The notes under the pieces were generated by a model that did no database searches, was not told where the DNA came from, and saw nothing but the letters and a program-made list of their open reading frames with translations. From Viola odorata (lineage: Eukaryota > Streptophyta > Magnoliopsida > Malpighiales > Violaceae), in contig OY829539.1 of assembly GCA_963691705.1 (NCBI GenBank), positions 8,248,501 through 8,312,500 of the forward strand: a DNA stretch of 64,000 nt, written 5' to 3'. Of this stretch, positions 24,968-36,908 are shown piece after piece. The first letter of the stretch is position 1; the number at the start of each line of letters is the position of its first letter. Position numbers and translations under genes: made by a program.

Positions 24968-27900
24968 CATATTTGGTGAGGGCTGCTCGTGACTAGGCCT
25001 GATGTGGAAAAGTTCTACCTTTGGGGTCGGTATCCCAATGCTTTAATGCAGGTGTGCATCTAGGCAGGAAGCGCCTTATCGAGACCTGGACAATTGACGG
25101 GTTTGATCATTCCAGTGCTTTGGTTGTTTGTGTTCATGTTTTGGTACTGTTTTTAATTTTGTGAATGCTCAAGGGCGAGCATTGGGCAGTGTGGGGATAT
25201 TTGATTACATGTTTTTTATGCATGTTTTTCCTTCCATTCTTACCTCGATTTAGGCCTTGATACTACTAATTCGCTCGTGTTTCCATCTTTATCGCAGATC
25301 AAGGCCAAGAAGCAGAAATGTGCTAAAAGACATACTTTCTGGGCAATTTCAGAAGAGTTTAAGCTTCAAGACTAGCGTCGAGACCATAGACACTAATTTC
25401 TCCATGTACTAATGTACTCGGATTGATATGCAAACTCTATTTTTGTGCTGTGTTATCTGCATTTTGAGTGACTAAACATATAGCCTTGTTTGCCAGCGAG
25501 TGAGTAAACACATATCTGGTGAGGGCTGCTCGTGACTAGGCCTGATGTGGAAAAGTTCTACCTTTGGGGTCGGTATCCCAATGCTTTAATGCAGGTGTGC
25601 ATCTAGGCAGGAAGCGCCTTATCGAGACCTTGATAATTAACGGGTTTGATCATTCCAAAGCTTTGGTTGTTTGTGTTCATGTTTTGGGACTGTTTTTTAT
25701 TTTGTGAATGCTCAAGGGCGAGCATTGGGCAGTGTGGGGATATTTGATTACATGTATTTTATGCATGTTTTTCCTTCCATTCTTAACTCGATTTAGGCCT
25801 TGATACTACTAATTCGCTCGTGTTTCCATCTTTATCGCAGATCAAGGCCAAGAAGGAGAAATGTGCGAAAAGACATACTTTCTGGGCAATTTCAGAAGAG
25901 TTTAAGCTTCAAGACTAGCGTCGAGGCCATAGACACCAATTTCTCCATGTACTAATGTACTCGGATTGATATACAAACTCTATTTTTGTGCTGTGTTATC
26001 TGCATTTTGAGTGACTAAACATATAGGCTTGTTTGCGAGCGAGTGAGTAAATACATATCTGGTGAGGGCTGCTCGTGACTAGGCCTGATGTGGAAAAGTT
26101 CTACCTTTGGGGCCGGTATCCCAATCCTTTAATGCAGGTGTGCATCTAGGCAGGAAGCGCCTTATCGAGACCTGGACAATTGACGGGTTTGATCATTCCA
26201 GTGCTTTGGTTGTTTGTGTTCATGTTTTGGTACTGTTTTTAATTTTGTGAATGCTCAAGGGCGAGCATTGGCCAGTGTGGGGATATTTGATTACATGTAT
26301 TTTATGCATGTTTTCCTTCCATTCTTACCTCGATTTAGGCCTTGATACTACTAATTCGCTCGTGTTTCCATCTTTATCGCAGATCAAGGCCAAGAAGCAG
26401 AAATGTGCTAAAAGACATACTTTCTGGGCAATTTCAGAAGAGTTTAAGCTTCAAGACTAGCGTCGAGACCATAGACACCAATTTCTCCATGTACTAATGT
26501 ACTCGGATTGATATGCAAACTCTATTTTTGTGCTGTGTTATCTGCATTTTGAGTGACTAAACATATAGCCTTGTTTGCCAGCGAGTGAGTAAACACATAT
26601 CTGGTGAGGGCTGCTCGTGACTAGGCCTGATGTGGAAAAGTTCTACCTTTGGGGCCGGTATCCCAATCCTTTAATGCAGGTGTGCATCTAGGCAGGAAGC
26701 GCCTTATCGAGACCTGGACAATTGACGGGTTTGATCATTCCAGTGCTTTGGTTGTTTGTGTTCATGTTTTGGTACTGTTTTTAATTTTGTGAATGCTCAA
26801 GGGCGAGCATTGGGCAGTGTGGGGATATTTGATTACATGTATTTTATGCATGTTTTTCCTTCCATTCTTACCTCGATTTAGGCCTTGATACTACTAATTC
26901 GCTCGTGTTTCCATCTTTATCGCAGATCAAGGCCAAGAAGCAGAAATGTGCAAAAAGACATACTTTCTGGGCAATTTCAGAAGAGTTTAAGCTTCAAGAC
27001 TAGCGTCGAGACCATAGACACCAATTTCTCCATGTACTAATGTACTCGGATTGATATGCAAACTCTATTTTTGTGCTGTGTTATCTGCATTTTGAGTGAC
27101 TAAACATATAGCCTTGTTTGCCAGCGAGTGAGTAAACACATATCTGGTGAGGGCTGCTCGTGACTAGGCCTGATGTGGAAAAGTTCTACCTTTGGGGTCG
27201 GTATCCCAATCCTTTAATGCAGGTGTGCATCTAGGCAGGAAGCGCCTTATCGAGACCTGGACAATTGACGGGTTTGATCATTCCAGTGCTTTGGTTGTTT
27301 GTGTTCATGTTTTGGTACTGTTTTTAATTTTGTGAATGCTGAAGGGCGGGCATTGGGCAGTGTGGGGATATTTGATTACATGTATTTTATGCATGTTTTT
27401 CCTTCCATTCTTACCTCGATTTAGGCCTTGATACTACTAATTCGCTCGTGTTTCCATCTTTATCGCAGATCAAGGCCAAGAAGCAGAAATGTGCTAAAAG
27501 ACATACTTTCTGGGCAATTTCAGAAGAGTTTAAGCTTCAAGACTAGCGCCGAGACCATAAACACCAATTTCTCCATGTACTAATGTACTCGGATTGATAT
27601 ACAAACTCTATTTTTGTGCTGTGTTATCTGCATTTTGAGTGACTAAACATATAGGCTTGTTTGCGAGCGAGTGAGTAAATACATATCTGGTGAGGGCTGC
27701 TCGTGACTAGGCCTGATGTGGAAAAGTTCTACCTTTGGGGCCGGTATCCCAATGCTTTAATGCAGGTGTGCATCTAGGCAGGAAGCGCCTTATCGAGACC
27801 TGGACAATTGACAGGTTTGATCATTCCAGTGCTTTGGTTGTTTGTGTTCATGTTTTGGTACTGTTTTTAATTTTGTGAATGCTCATGGGCGACCATTGGG

Positions 27901-28767
27901 CAGTGTGGGGATATTTGATTACATGTATTTTATGCATGTTTTTCCTTCCATTCTTACCTCGATTTAGGCCTTGATACTACTAATTCGCTCGTGTTTCCAT
28001 CTTTATCGCAGATCAAGGCCAAGAAGGAGAAATGTGCGAAAAGACATACTTTCTGGGCAATTTCAGAAGAGTTTAAGCTTCAAGACTAGCGTCGAGACCA
28101 TAGACACCAATTTCTCCATGTACTAATGTACTCGGATTGATATGCAAACTCTATTTTTGTGCTGTGTTATCTGCATTTTGAGTGACTAAACATATAGCCT
28201 TGTTTGCCAGCGAGTGAGTAAACACATATCTGGTGAGGGCTGCTCGTGACTAGGCCTGATGTGGAAAAGTTCTACCTTTGGGGTCGGTATCCCAATCCTT
28301 TAATGCAGGTGTGCATCTAGGCAGGAAGCGCCTAATTGAGACCTGGACAATTGACGGGTTTGATCATTCCAGTGCTTTGGTTGTTTGTGTTGATGTTTTG
28401 GTACTGTTTTTAATTTTGTGAATGCTGAAGGGCGGGCATTGGGCAGTGTGGGGATATTTGATTACATGTATTTTATGCATGTTTTTCCTTCCATTCTTAC
28501 CTCGATTTAGGCCTTGATACTACTAATTCGCTCGTGTTTCCATCTTTATCGCAGATCAAGGCCAAGAAGGAGAAATGTGCGAAAAGACATACTTTCTGGG
28601 CAATTTCAGAAGAGTTTAAGCTTCAAGACTAGCGTCGAGACCATAGACGCCAATTTCTCCATGTACTAATGTACTCGGATTGATATACAAACTCTATTTT
28701 TGTGCTGTGTTATCTGCATTTTGAGTGACTAAACATATAAGCTTGTTTGCGAGCGAGTGAGTAAATA
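24968..28767 (+). repeat. Transition block F2-N-G-J'-K-E-H (monomers 47-53)
   Basis: Starts: 24968, 25511, 26054, 26596, 27139, 27682, 28225. Two types appear here for the first time: F2 (TGTTTTTTATG with T5 and CACTAATTTC) and N (the diverged CTTGATAATTAAC to TTTTTTATT patch). Monomer 50 combines a GGGGCCGGT start with a J-like body and has a unique GTGCAAAAAG. Monomer 53 has CGCCTAATTGAG, GTTGATGTT and AGACGCCAA. No A, B, C or D monomer is seen from here to the end. Confidence 0.83.
25655..25666 (+). other. Perfect 12-bp palindrome CCAAAGCTTTGG, unique to type N
   Basis: In other monomers the sequence is CCAGTGCTTTGG. Two substitutions (GT to AA) in type N create a perfect palindrome with a central HindIII site AAGCTT (25658-25663). 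It recurs at offset 144 of all 17 monomers with the N patch, for example 29454-29465. Confidence 0.88.
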
Positions 28768-31700
28768 CATATCTGGTGAGGGCTGCTCGTGACTAGGCCT
28801 GATGTGGAAAAGTTCTACCTTTGGGGTCGGTATCCCAATCCTTTAATGCAGGTGTGCATCTAGGCAGGAAGCGCCTTATCGAGACCTGGACAATTGACGG
28901 GTTTGATCATTCCAGTGCTTTGGTTGTTTGTGTTCATGTTTTGGTACTGTTTTTAATTTTGTGAATGCTCAAGGGCGAGCATTGGCCAGTGTGGGGATAT
29001 TTGATTACATGTATTTTATGCATGTTTTCCTTCCATTCTTACCTCGATTTAGGCCTTGATACTACTAATTCGCTCGTGTTTCCATCTTTATCGCAGATCA
29101 AGGCCAAGAAGCAGAAATGTGCTAAAAGACATACTTTCTGGGCAATTTCAGAAGAGTTTAAGCTTCAAGACTAGCGTCGAGACCATAGACACTAATTTCT
29201 CCATGTACTAATGTACTCGGATTGATATGCAAACTCTATTTTTGTGCTGTGTTATGTGCATTTTGAGTGACTAAACATATAGCCTTGTTTGCCAGCGAGT
29301 GAGTAAACACATATCTGGTGAGGGCTGCTCGTGACTAGGCCTGATGTGGAAAAGTTCTACCTTTGGGGTCGGTATCCCAATGCTTTAATGCAGGTGTGCA
29401 TCTAGGCAGGAAGCGCCTTATCGAGACCTTGATAATTAACGGGTTTGATCATTCCAAAGCTTTGGTTGTTTGTGTTCATGTTTTGGGACTGTTTTTTATT
29501 TTGTGAATGCTCAAGGGCGAGCATTGGGCAGTGTGGGGATATTTGATTACATGTATTTTATGCATGTTTTTCCTTCCATTCTTAACTCGATTTAGGCCTT
29601 GATACTACTAATTCGCTCGTGTTTCCATCTTTATCGCAGATCAAGGCCAAGAAGGAGAAATGTGCGAAAAGACATACTTTCTGGGCAATTTCAGAAGAGT
29701 TTAAGCTTCAAGACTAGCGTCGAGGCCATAGACACCAATTTCTCCATGTACTAATGTACTCGGATTGATATACAAACTCTATTTTTGTGCTGTGTTATCT
29801 GCATTTTGAGTGACTAAACATATAGGCTTGTTTGCGAGCGAGTGAGTAAATACATATCTGGTGAGGGCTGCTCGTGACTAGGCCTGATGTGGAAAAGTTC
29901 TACCTTTGGGGTCGGTATCCCAATCCTTTAATGCAGGTGTGCATCTAGGCAGGAAGCGCCTTATCGAGACCTGGACAATTGACGGGTTTGATCATTCCAG
30001 TGCTTTGGTTGTTTGTGTTCATGTTTTGGTACTGTTTTTAATTTTGTGAATGCTCAAGGGCGAGCATTGGCCAGTGTGGGGATATTTGATTACATGTATT
30101 TTATGCATGTTTTCCTTCCATTCTTACCTCGATTTAGGCCTTGATACTACTAATTCGCTCGTGTTTCCATCTTTATCGCAGATCAAGGCCAAGAAGCAGA
30201 AATGTGCTAAAATACATACTTTCTGGGCAATTTCAGAAGAGTTTAAGCTTCAAGACTAGCGTCGAGACCATAGACACCAATTTCTCCATGTACTAATGTA
30301 CTCGGATTGATATGCAAACTCTATTTTTGTGCTGTGTTATCTGCATTTTGAGTGACTAAACATATAGCCTTGTTTGCGAGCGAGTGAGTAAACACATATC
30401 TGGTGAGGGCTGCTCGTGACTAGGCCTGATGTGGAAAAGTTCTACCTTTGGGGTCGGTATCCCAATGCTTTAATGCAGGTGTGCATCTAGGCAGGAAGCG
30501 CCTTATCGAGACCTTGATAATTAACGGGTTTGATCATTCCAAAGCTTTGGTTGTTTGTGTTCATGTTTTGGGACTGTTTTTTATTTTGTGAATGCTCAAG
30601 GGCGAGCATTGGGCAGTGTGGGGATATTTGATTACATGTATTTTATGCATGTTTTTCCTTCCATTCTTACCTCGATTTAGGCCTTGATACTACTAATTCG
30701 CTCGTGTTTCCATCTTTATCGCAGATCAAGGCCAAGAAGGAGAAATGTGCGAAAAGACATACTTTCTGGGCAATTTCAGAAGAGTTTAAGCTTCAAGACT
30801 AGCGTCGAGGCCATAGACACCAATTTCTCCATGTACTAATGTACTCGGATTGATATACAAACTCTATTTTTGTGCTGTGTTATCTGCATTTTGAGTGACT
30901 AAACATATAGGCTTGTTTGCGAGCGAGTGAGTAAATACATATCTGGTGAGGGCTGCTCGTGACTAGGCCTGATGTGGAAAAGTTCTACCTTTGGGGTCGG
31001 TATCCCAATCCTTTAATGCAGGTGTGCATCTAGGCTGGAAGCGCCTTATCGAGACCTGGACAATTGACGGGTTTGATCATTCCAGTGCTTTGGTTGTTTG
31101 TGTTCATGTTTTGGTACTGTTTTTAATTTTGTGAATGCTCAAGGGCGAGCATTGGGCAGTGTGGGGATATTTGATTACATGTATTTTATGCATGTTTTTC
31201 CTTCCATTCTTACCTCGATTTAGGCCTTGATACTACTAATTCGCTCGTGTTTCCATCTTTATCGCAGATCAAGGCCAAGAAGCAGAAATGTGCTAAAAGA
31301 CATACTTTCTGGGCAATTTCAGAAGAGTTTAAGCTTCAAGACTAGCGTCGAGACCATAGACACCAATTTCTCCATGTACTAATGTACTCGGATTGATATG
31401 CAAACTCTATTTTTGTGCTGTGTTATCTGCATTTTGAGTGACTAAACATATAGCCTTGTTTGCCAGCGAGTGAGTAAACACATATCTGGTGAGGGCTGCT
31501 CGTGACTAGGCCTGATGTGGAAAAGTTCTACCTTTGGGGTCGGTATCCCAATCCTTTAATGCAGGTGTGCATCTAGGCAGGAAGCGCCTAATCGAGACCT
31601 GGACAATTGACGGGTTTGATCATTCCAGTGCTTTGGTTGTTTGTGTTGATGTTTTGGTACTGTTTTTAATTTTGTGAATGCTGAAGGGCGGGCATTGGGC

Positions 31701-34194
31701 AGTGTGGGGATATTTGATTACATGTATTTTATGCATGTTTTTCCTTCCATTCTTACCTCGATTTAGGCCTTGATACTACTAATTCGCTCGTGTTTCCATC
31801 TTTATCGCAGATCAAGGCCAAGAAGGAGAAATGTGCGAAAAGACATACTTTCTGGGCAATTTCAGAAGAGTTTAAGCTTCAAGACTAGCGTCGAGACCAT
31901 AGACGCCAATTTCTCCATGTACTAATGTACTCGGATTGATATACAAACTCTATTTTTGTGCTGTGTTATCTGCATTTTGAGTGACTAAACATATAAGCTT
32001 GTTTGCGAGCGAGTGAGTAAATACATATCTGGTGAGGGCTGCTCGTGACTAGGCCTGATGTGGAAAAGTTCTACCTTTGGGGTCGGTATCCCAATCCTTT
32101 AATGCAGGTGTGCATCTAGGCAGGAAGCGCCTTATTGAGACCTGGACAATTGACGGGTTTGATCATTCCAGTGCTTTGGTTGTTTGTGTTCATGTTTTGG
32201 TACTGTTTTTAATTTTGTGAATGCTGAAGGGCGGGCATTGGGCAGTGTGGGGATATTTGATTACATGTATTTTATGCATGTTTTTCCTTCCATTCTTACC
32301 TCGATTTAGGCCTTGATACTACTAATTCGCTCGTGTTTCCATCTTTATCGCAGATCAAGGCCAAGAAGGAGAAATGTGCGAAAAGACATACTTTCTGGGC
32401 AATTTCAGAAGAGTTTAAGCTTCAAGACTAGCGTCGAGACCATAGACACCAATTTCTCCATGTACTAATGTACTCGGATTGATATACAAACTCTATTTTT
32501 GTGCTGTGTTATCTGCATTTTGAGTGACTAAACATATAAGCTTGTTTGCGAGCGAGTGAGTAAATACATATCTGGTGAGGGCTGCTCGTGACTAGGCCTG
32601 ATGTGGAAAAGTTCTACCTTTGGGGTCGGTATCCCAATCCTTTAATGCAGGTGTGCATCTAGGCAGGAAGCGCCTTATCGAGACCTGGACAATTGACGGG
32701 TTTGATCATTCCAGTGCTTTGGTTGTTTGTGTTCATGTTTTGGTACTGTTTTTAATTTTGTGAATGCTCAAGGGCGAGCATTGGCCAGTGTGGGGATATT
32801 TGATTACATGTATTTTATGCATGTTTTCCTTCCATTCTTACCTCGATTTAGGCCTTGATACTACTAATTCGCTCGTGTTTCCATCTTTATCGCAGATCAA
32901 GGCCAAGAAGCAGAAATGTGCTAAAATACATACTTTCTGGGCAATTTCAGAAGAGTTTAAGCTTCAAGACTAGCGTCGAGACCATAGACACCAATTTCTC
33001 CATGTACTAATGTACTCGGATTGATATGCAAACTCTATTTTTGTGCTGTGTTATCTGTATTTTGAGTGACTAAACATATAGCCTTGTTTGCGAGCGAGTG
33101 AGTAAACACATATCTGGTGAGGGCTGCTCGTGACTAGGCCTGATGTGGAAAAGTTCTACCTTTGGGGTCGGTATCCCAATCCTTTAATGCAGGTGTGCAT
33201 CTAGGCTGGAAGCGCCTTATCGAGACCTGGACAATTGACGGGTTTGATCATTCCAGTGCTTTGGTTGTTTGTGTTCATGTTTTGGTACTGTTTTTAATTT
33301 TGTGAATGCTCAAGGGCGAGCATTGGGCAGTGTGGGGATATTTGATTACATGTTTTTTATGCATGTTTTTCCTTCCATTCTTACCTCGATTTAGGCCTTG
33401 ATACTACTACTTCGCTCGTGTTTCCATCTTTATCGCAGATCAAGGCCAAGAAGCAGAAATGTGCTAAAAGACATACTTTCTGGGCAATTTCAGAAGAGTT
33501 TAAGCTTCAAGACTAGCGTCGAGACCATAGACACTAATTTCTCCATGTACTAATGTACTCGGATTGATATGCAAACTCTATTTTTGTGCTGTGTTATCTG
33601 CATTTTGAGTGACTAAACATATAGCCTTGTTTGCCAGCGAGTGAGTAAACACATATCTGGTGAGGGCTGCTCGTGACTAGGCCTGATGTGGAAAAGTTCT
33701 ACCTTTGGGGTCGGTATCCCAATCCTTTAATGCAGGTGTGCATCTAGGCTGGAAGCGCCTTATCGAGACCTGGACAATTGACGGGTTTGATCATTCCAGT
33801 GCTTTGGTTGTTTGTGTTCATGTTTTGGTACTGTTTTTAATTTTGTGAATGCTCAAGGGCGAGCATTGGGCAGTGTGGGGATATTTGATTACATGTATTT
33901 TATGCATGTTTTTCCTTCCATTCTTACCTCGATTTAGGCCTTGATACTACTAATTCGCTCGTGTTTCCATCTTTATCGCAGATCAAGGCCAAGAAGCAGA
34001 AATGTGCTAAAAGACATACTTTCTGGGCAATTTCAGAAGAGTTTAAGCTTCAAGACTAGCGTCGAGACCATAGACACCAATTTCTCCATGTACTAATGTA
34101 CTCGGATTGACATACAAACTCTATTTTTGTGCTGTGTTATCTGCATTTTGAGTGACTAAACATATAGGCTTGTTTGCGAGCGAGTGAGTAAATA
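28768..34194 (+). repeat. Irregular block (monomers 54-63)
   Basis: Order G'-N-I-N-J-H-H-I-J/F2-J. Starts: 28768, 29310, 29853, 30395, 30938, 31481, 32024, 32567, 33109, 33652. No clean higher-order period runs through it. Monomers 53 and 59 share CGCCTAAT, GTTGATG and AGACGCC, so they are one lineage 3256 bp apart (28225 versus 31481). Two N monomers flank an I monomer. The last J monomer has the rare GGATTGACATAC, also found at 36823 and 40619, each at a J or K to E junction. Confidence 0.78.
33109..33651 (+). repeat. J/F2 hybrid monomer (62)
   Basis: It begins as J (GGCTGGAAG near 33204) and becomes F2 from TGTTTTTTATG near 33350 through CACTAATTTC. The exchange lies in the shared sequence between these markers. 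It also uniquely changes the candidate branch motif to TACTACT (near 33409). Confidence 0.8.
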
Positions 34195-36908
34195 CATATC
34201 TGGTGAGGGCTGCTCGTGACTAGGCCTGATGTGGAAAAGTTCTACCTTTGGGGCCGGTATCCCAATGCTTTAATGCAGGTGTGCATCTAGGCAGGAAGCG
34301 CCTTATCGAGACCTGGACAATTGACAGGTTTGATCATTCCAGTGCTTTGGTTGTTTGTGTTCATGTTTTGGTACTGTTTTTAATTTTGTGAATGCTCATG
34401 GGCGACCATTGGGCAGTGTGGGGATATTTGATTACATGTATTTTATGCATGTTTTTCCTTCCATTCTTACCTCGATTTAGGCCTTGATACTACTAATTCG
34501 CTCGTGTTTCCATCTTTATCGCAGATCAAGGCCAAGAAGGAGAAATGTGCGAAAAGACATACTTTCTGGGCAATTTCAGAAGAGTTTAAGCTTCAAGACT
34601 AGCGTCGAGACCATAGACACCAATTTCTCCATGTACTAATGTACTCGGATTGATATGCAAACTCTATTTTTGTGCTGTGTTATCTGCATTTTGAGTGACT
34701 AAACATATAGCCTTGTTTGCGAGCGAGTGAGTAAACACATATTTGGTGAGGGCTGCTCGTGACTAGGCCTGATGTGGAAAAGTTCTACCTTTGGGGTCGG
34801 TATCCCAATGCTTTAATGCAGGTGTGCATCTAGGCAGGAAGCGCCTTATCGAGACCTGGACAATTGACGGGTTTGATCATTCCAGTGCTTTGGTTGTTTG
34901 TGTTCATGTTTTGGTACTGTTTTTAATTTTGTGAATGCTCAAGGGCGAGCATTGGGCAGTGTGGGGATATTTGATTACATGTTTTTTATGCATGTTTTTC
35001 CTTCCATTCTTACCTCGATTTAGGCCTTGATACTACTAATTCGCTCGTGTTTCCATCTTTATCGCAGATCAAGGCCAAGAAGCAGAAATGTGCTAAAAGA
35101 CATACTTTCTGGGCAATTTCAGAAGAGTTTAAGCTTCAAGACTAGCGTCGAGACCATAGACACTAATTTCTCCATGTACTAATGTACTAGGATTGATATG
35201 CAAACTCTATTTTTGTGCTGTGTTATCTGCATTTTGAGTGACTAAACATATAGCCTTGTTTGCCAGCGAGTGAGTAAACACATATCTGGTGAGGGCTGCT
35301 CGTGACTAGGCCTGATGTGGAAAAGTTCTACCTTTGGGGTCGGTATCCCAATGCTTTAATGCAGGTGTGCATCTAGGCAGGAAGCGCCTTATCGAGACCT
35401 TGATAATTAACGGGTTTGATCATTCCAAAGCTTTGGTTGTTTGTGTTCATGTTTTGGGACTGTTTTTTATTTTGTGAATGCTCAAGGGCGAGCATTGGGC
35501 AGTGTGGGGATATTTGATTACATGTATTTTATGCATGTTTTTCCTTCCATTCTTAACTCGATTTAGGCCTTGATACTACTAATTCGCTCGTGTTTCCATC
35601 TTTATCGCAGATCAAGGCCAAGAAGGAGAAATGTGCGAAAAGACATACTTTCTGGGCAATTTCAGAAGAGTTTAAGCTTCAAGACTAGCGTCGAGGCCAT
35701 AGACACCAATTTCTCCATGTACTAATGTACTCGGATTGATATACAAACTCTATTTTTGTGCTGTGTTATCTGCATTTTGAGTGACTAAACATATAGGCTT
35801 GTTTGCGAGCGAGTGAGTAAATACATATCTGGTGAGGGCTGCTCGTGACTAGGCCTGATGTGGAAAAGTTCTACCTTTGGGGCCGGTATCCCAATCCTTT
35901 AATGCAGGTGTGCATCTAGGCAGGAAGCGCCTTATCGAGACCTGGACAATTGACGGGTTTGATCATTCCAGTGCTTTGGTTGTTTGTGTTCATGTTTTGG
36001 TACTGTTTTTAATTTTGTGAATGCTCAAGGGCGAGCATTGGGCAGTGTGGGGATATTTGATTACATGTATTTTATGCATGTTTTCCTTCCATTCTTACCT
36101 CGATTTAGGCCTTGATACTACTAATTCGCTCGTGTTTCCATCTTTATCGCAGATCAAGGACAAGAAGCAGAAATGTGCTAAAAGACATACTTTCTGGGCA
36201 ATTTCAGAAGAGTTTAAGCTTCAAGACTAGCGTCGAGACCATAGACACTAATTTCTCCATGTACTAATGTACTCGGATTGATATGCAAACTCTATTTTTG
36301 TGCTGTGTTATCTGCATTTTGAGTGACTAAACATATAGCCTTGTTTGCCAGCGAGTGAGTAAACACATATCTGGTGAGGGCTGCTCGTGACTAGGCCTGA
36401 TGTGGAAAAGTTCTACCTTTGGGGTCGGTATCCCAATCCTTTAATGCAGGTGTGCATCTAGGCTGGAAGCGCCTTATCGAGACCTGGACAATTGACGGGT
36501 TTGATCATTCCAGTGCTTTGGTTGTTTGTGTTCATGTTTTGGTACTGTTTTTAATTTTGTGAATGCTCAAGGGCGAGCATTGGGCAGTGTGGGGATATTT
36601 GATTACATGTATTTTATGCATGTTTTTCCTTCCATTCTTACCTCGATTTAGGCCTTGATACTACTAATTCGCTCGTGTTTCCATCTTTATCGCAGATCAA
36701 GGCCAAGAAGCAGAAATGTGCTAAAAGACATACTTTCTGGGCAATTTCAGAAGAGTTTAAGCTTCAAGACTAGCGTCGAGACCATAGACACCAATTTCTC
36801 CATGTACTAATGTACTCGGATTGACATACAAACTCTATTTTTGTGCTGTGTTATCTGCATTTTGAGTGACTAAACATATAGGCTTGTTTGCGAGCGAGTG
36901 AGTAAATA
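34195..36908 (+). repeat. Pentamer E-F2-N-G-J (monomers 64-68)
   Basis: Starts: 34195, 34738, 35281, 35824, 36366. The length is 2714 bp with one T4 monomer. The G member has T4 but ATTGGGCAG rather than ATTGGCCAG, plus a unique GGACAAGAAG at 36157-36166. The final J ends with GGATTGACATAC. The next block repeats E-F2-N-G/I at a 2714-bp offset. Confidence 0.82.
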
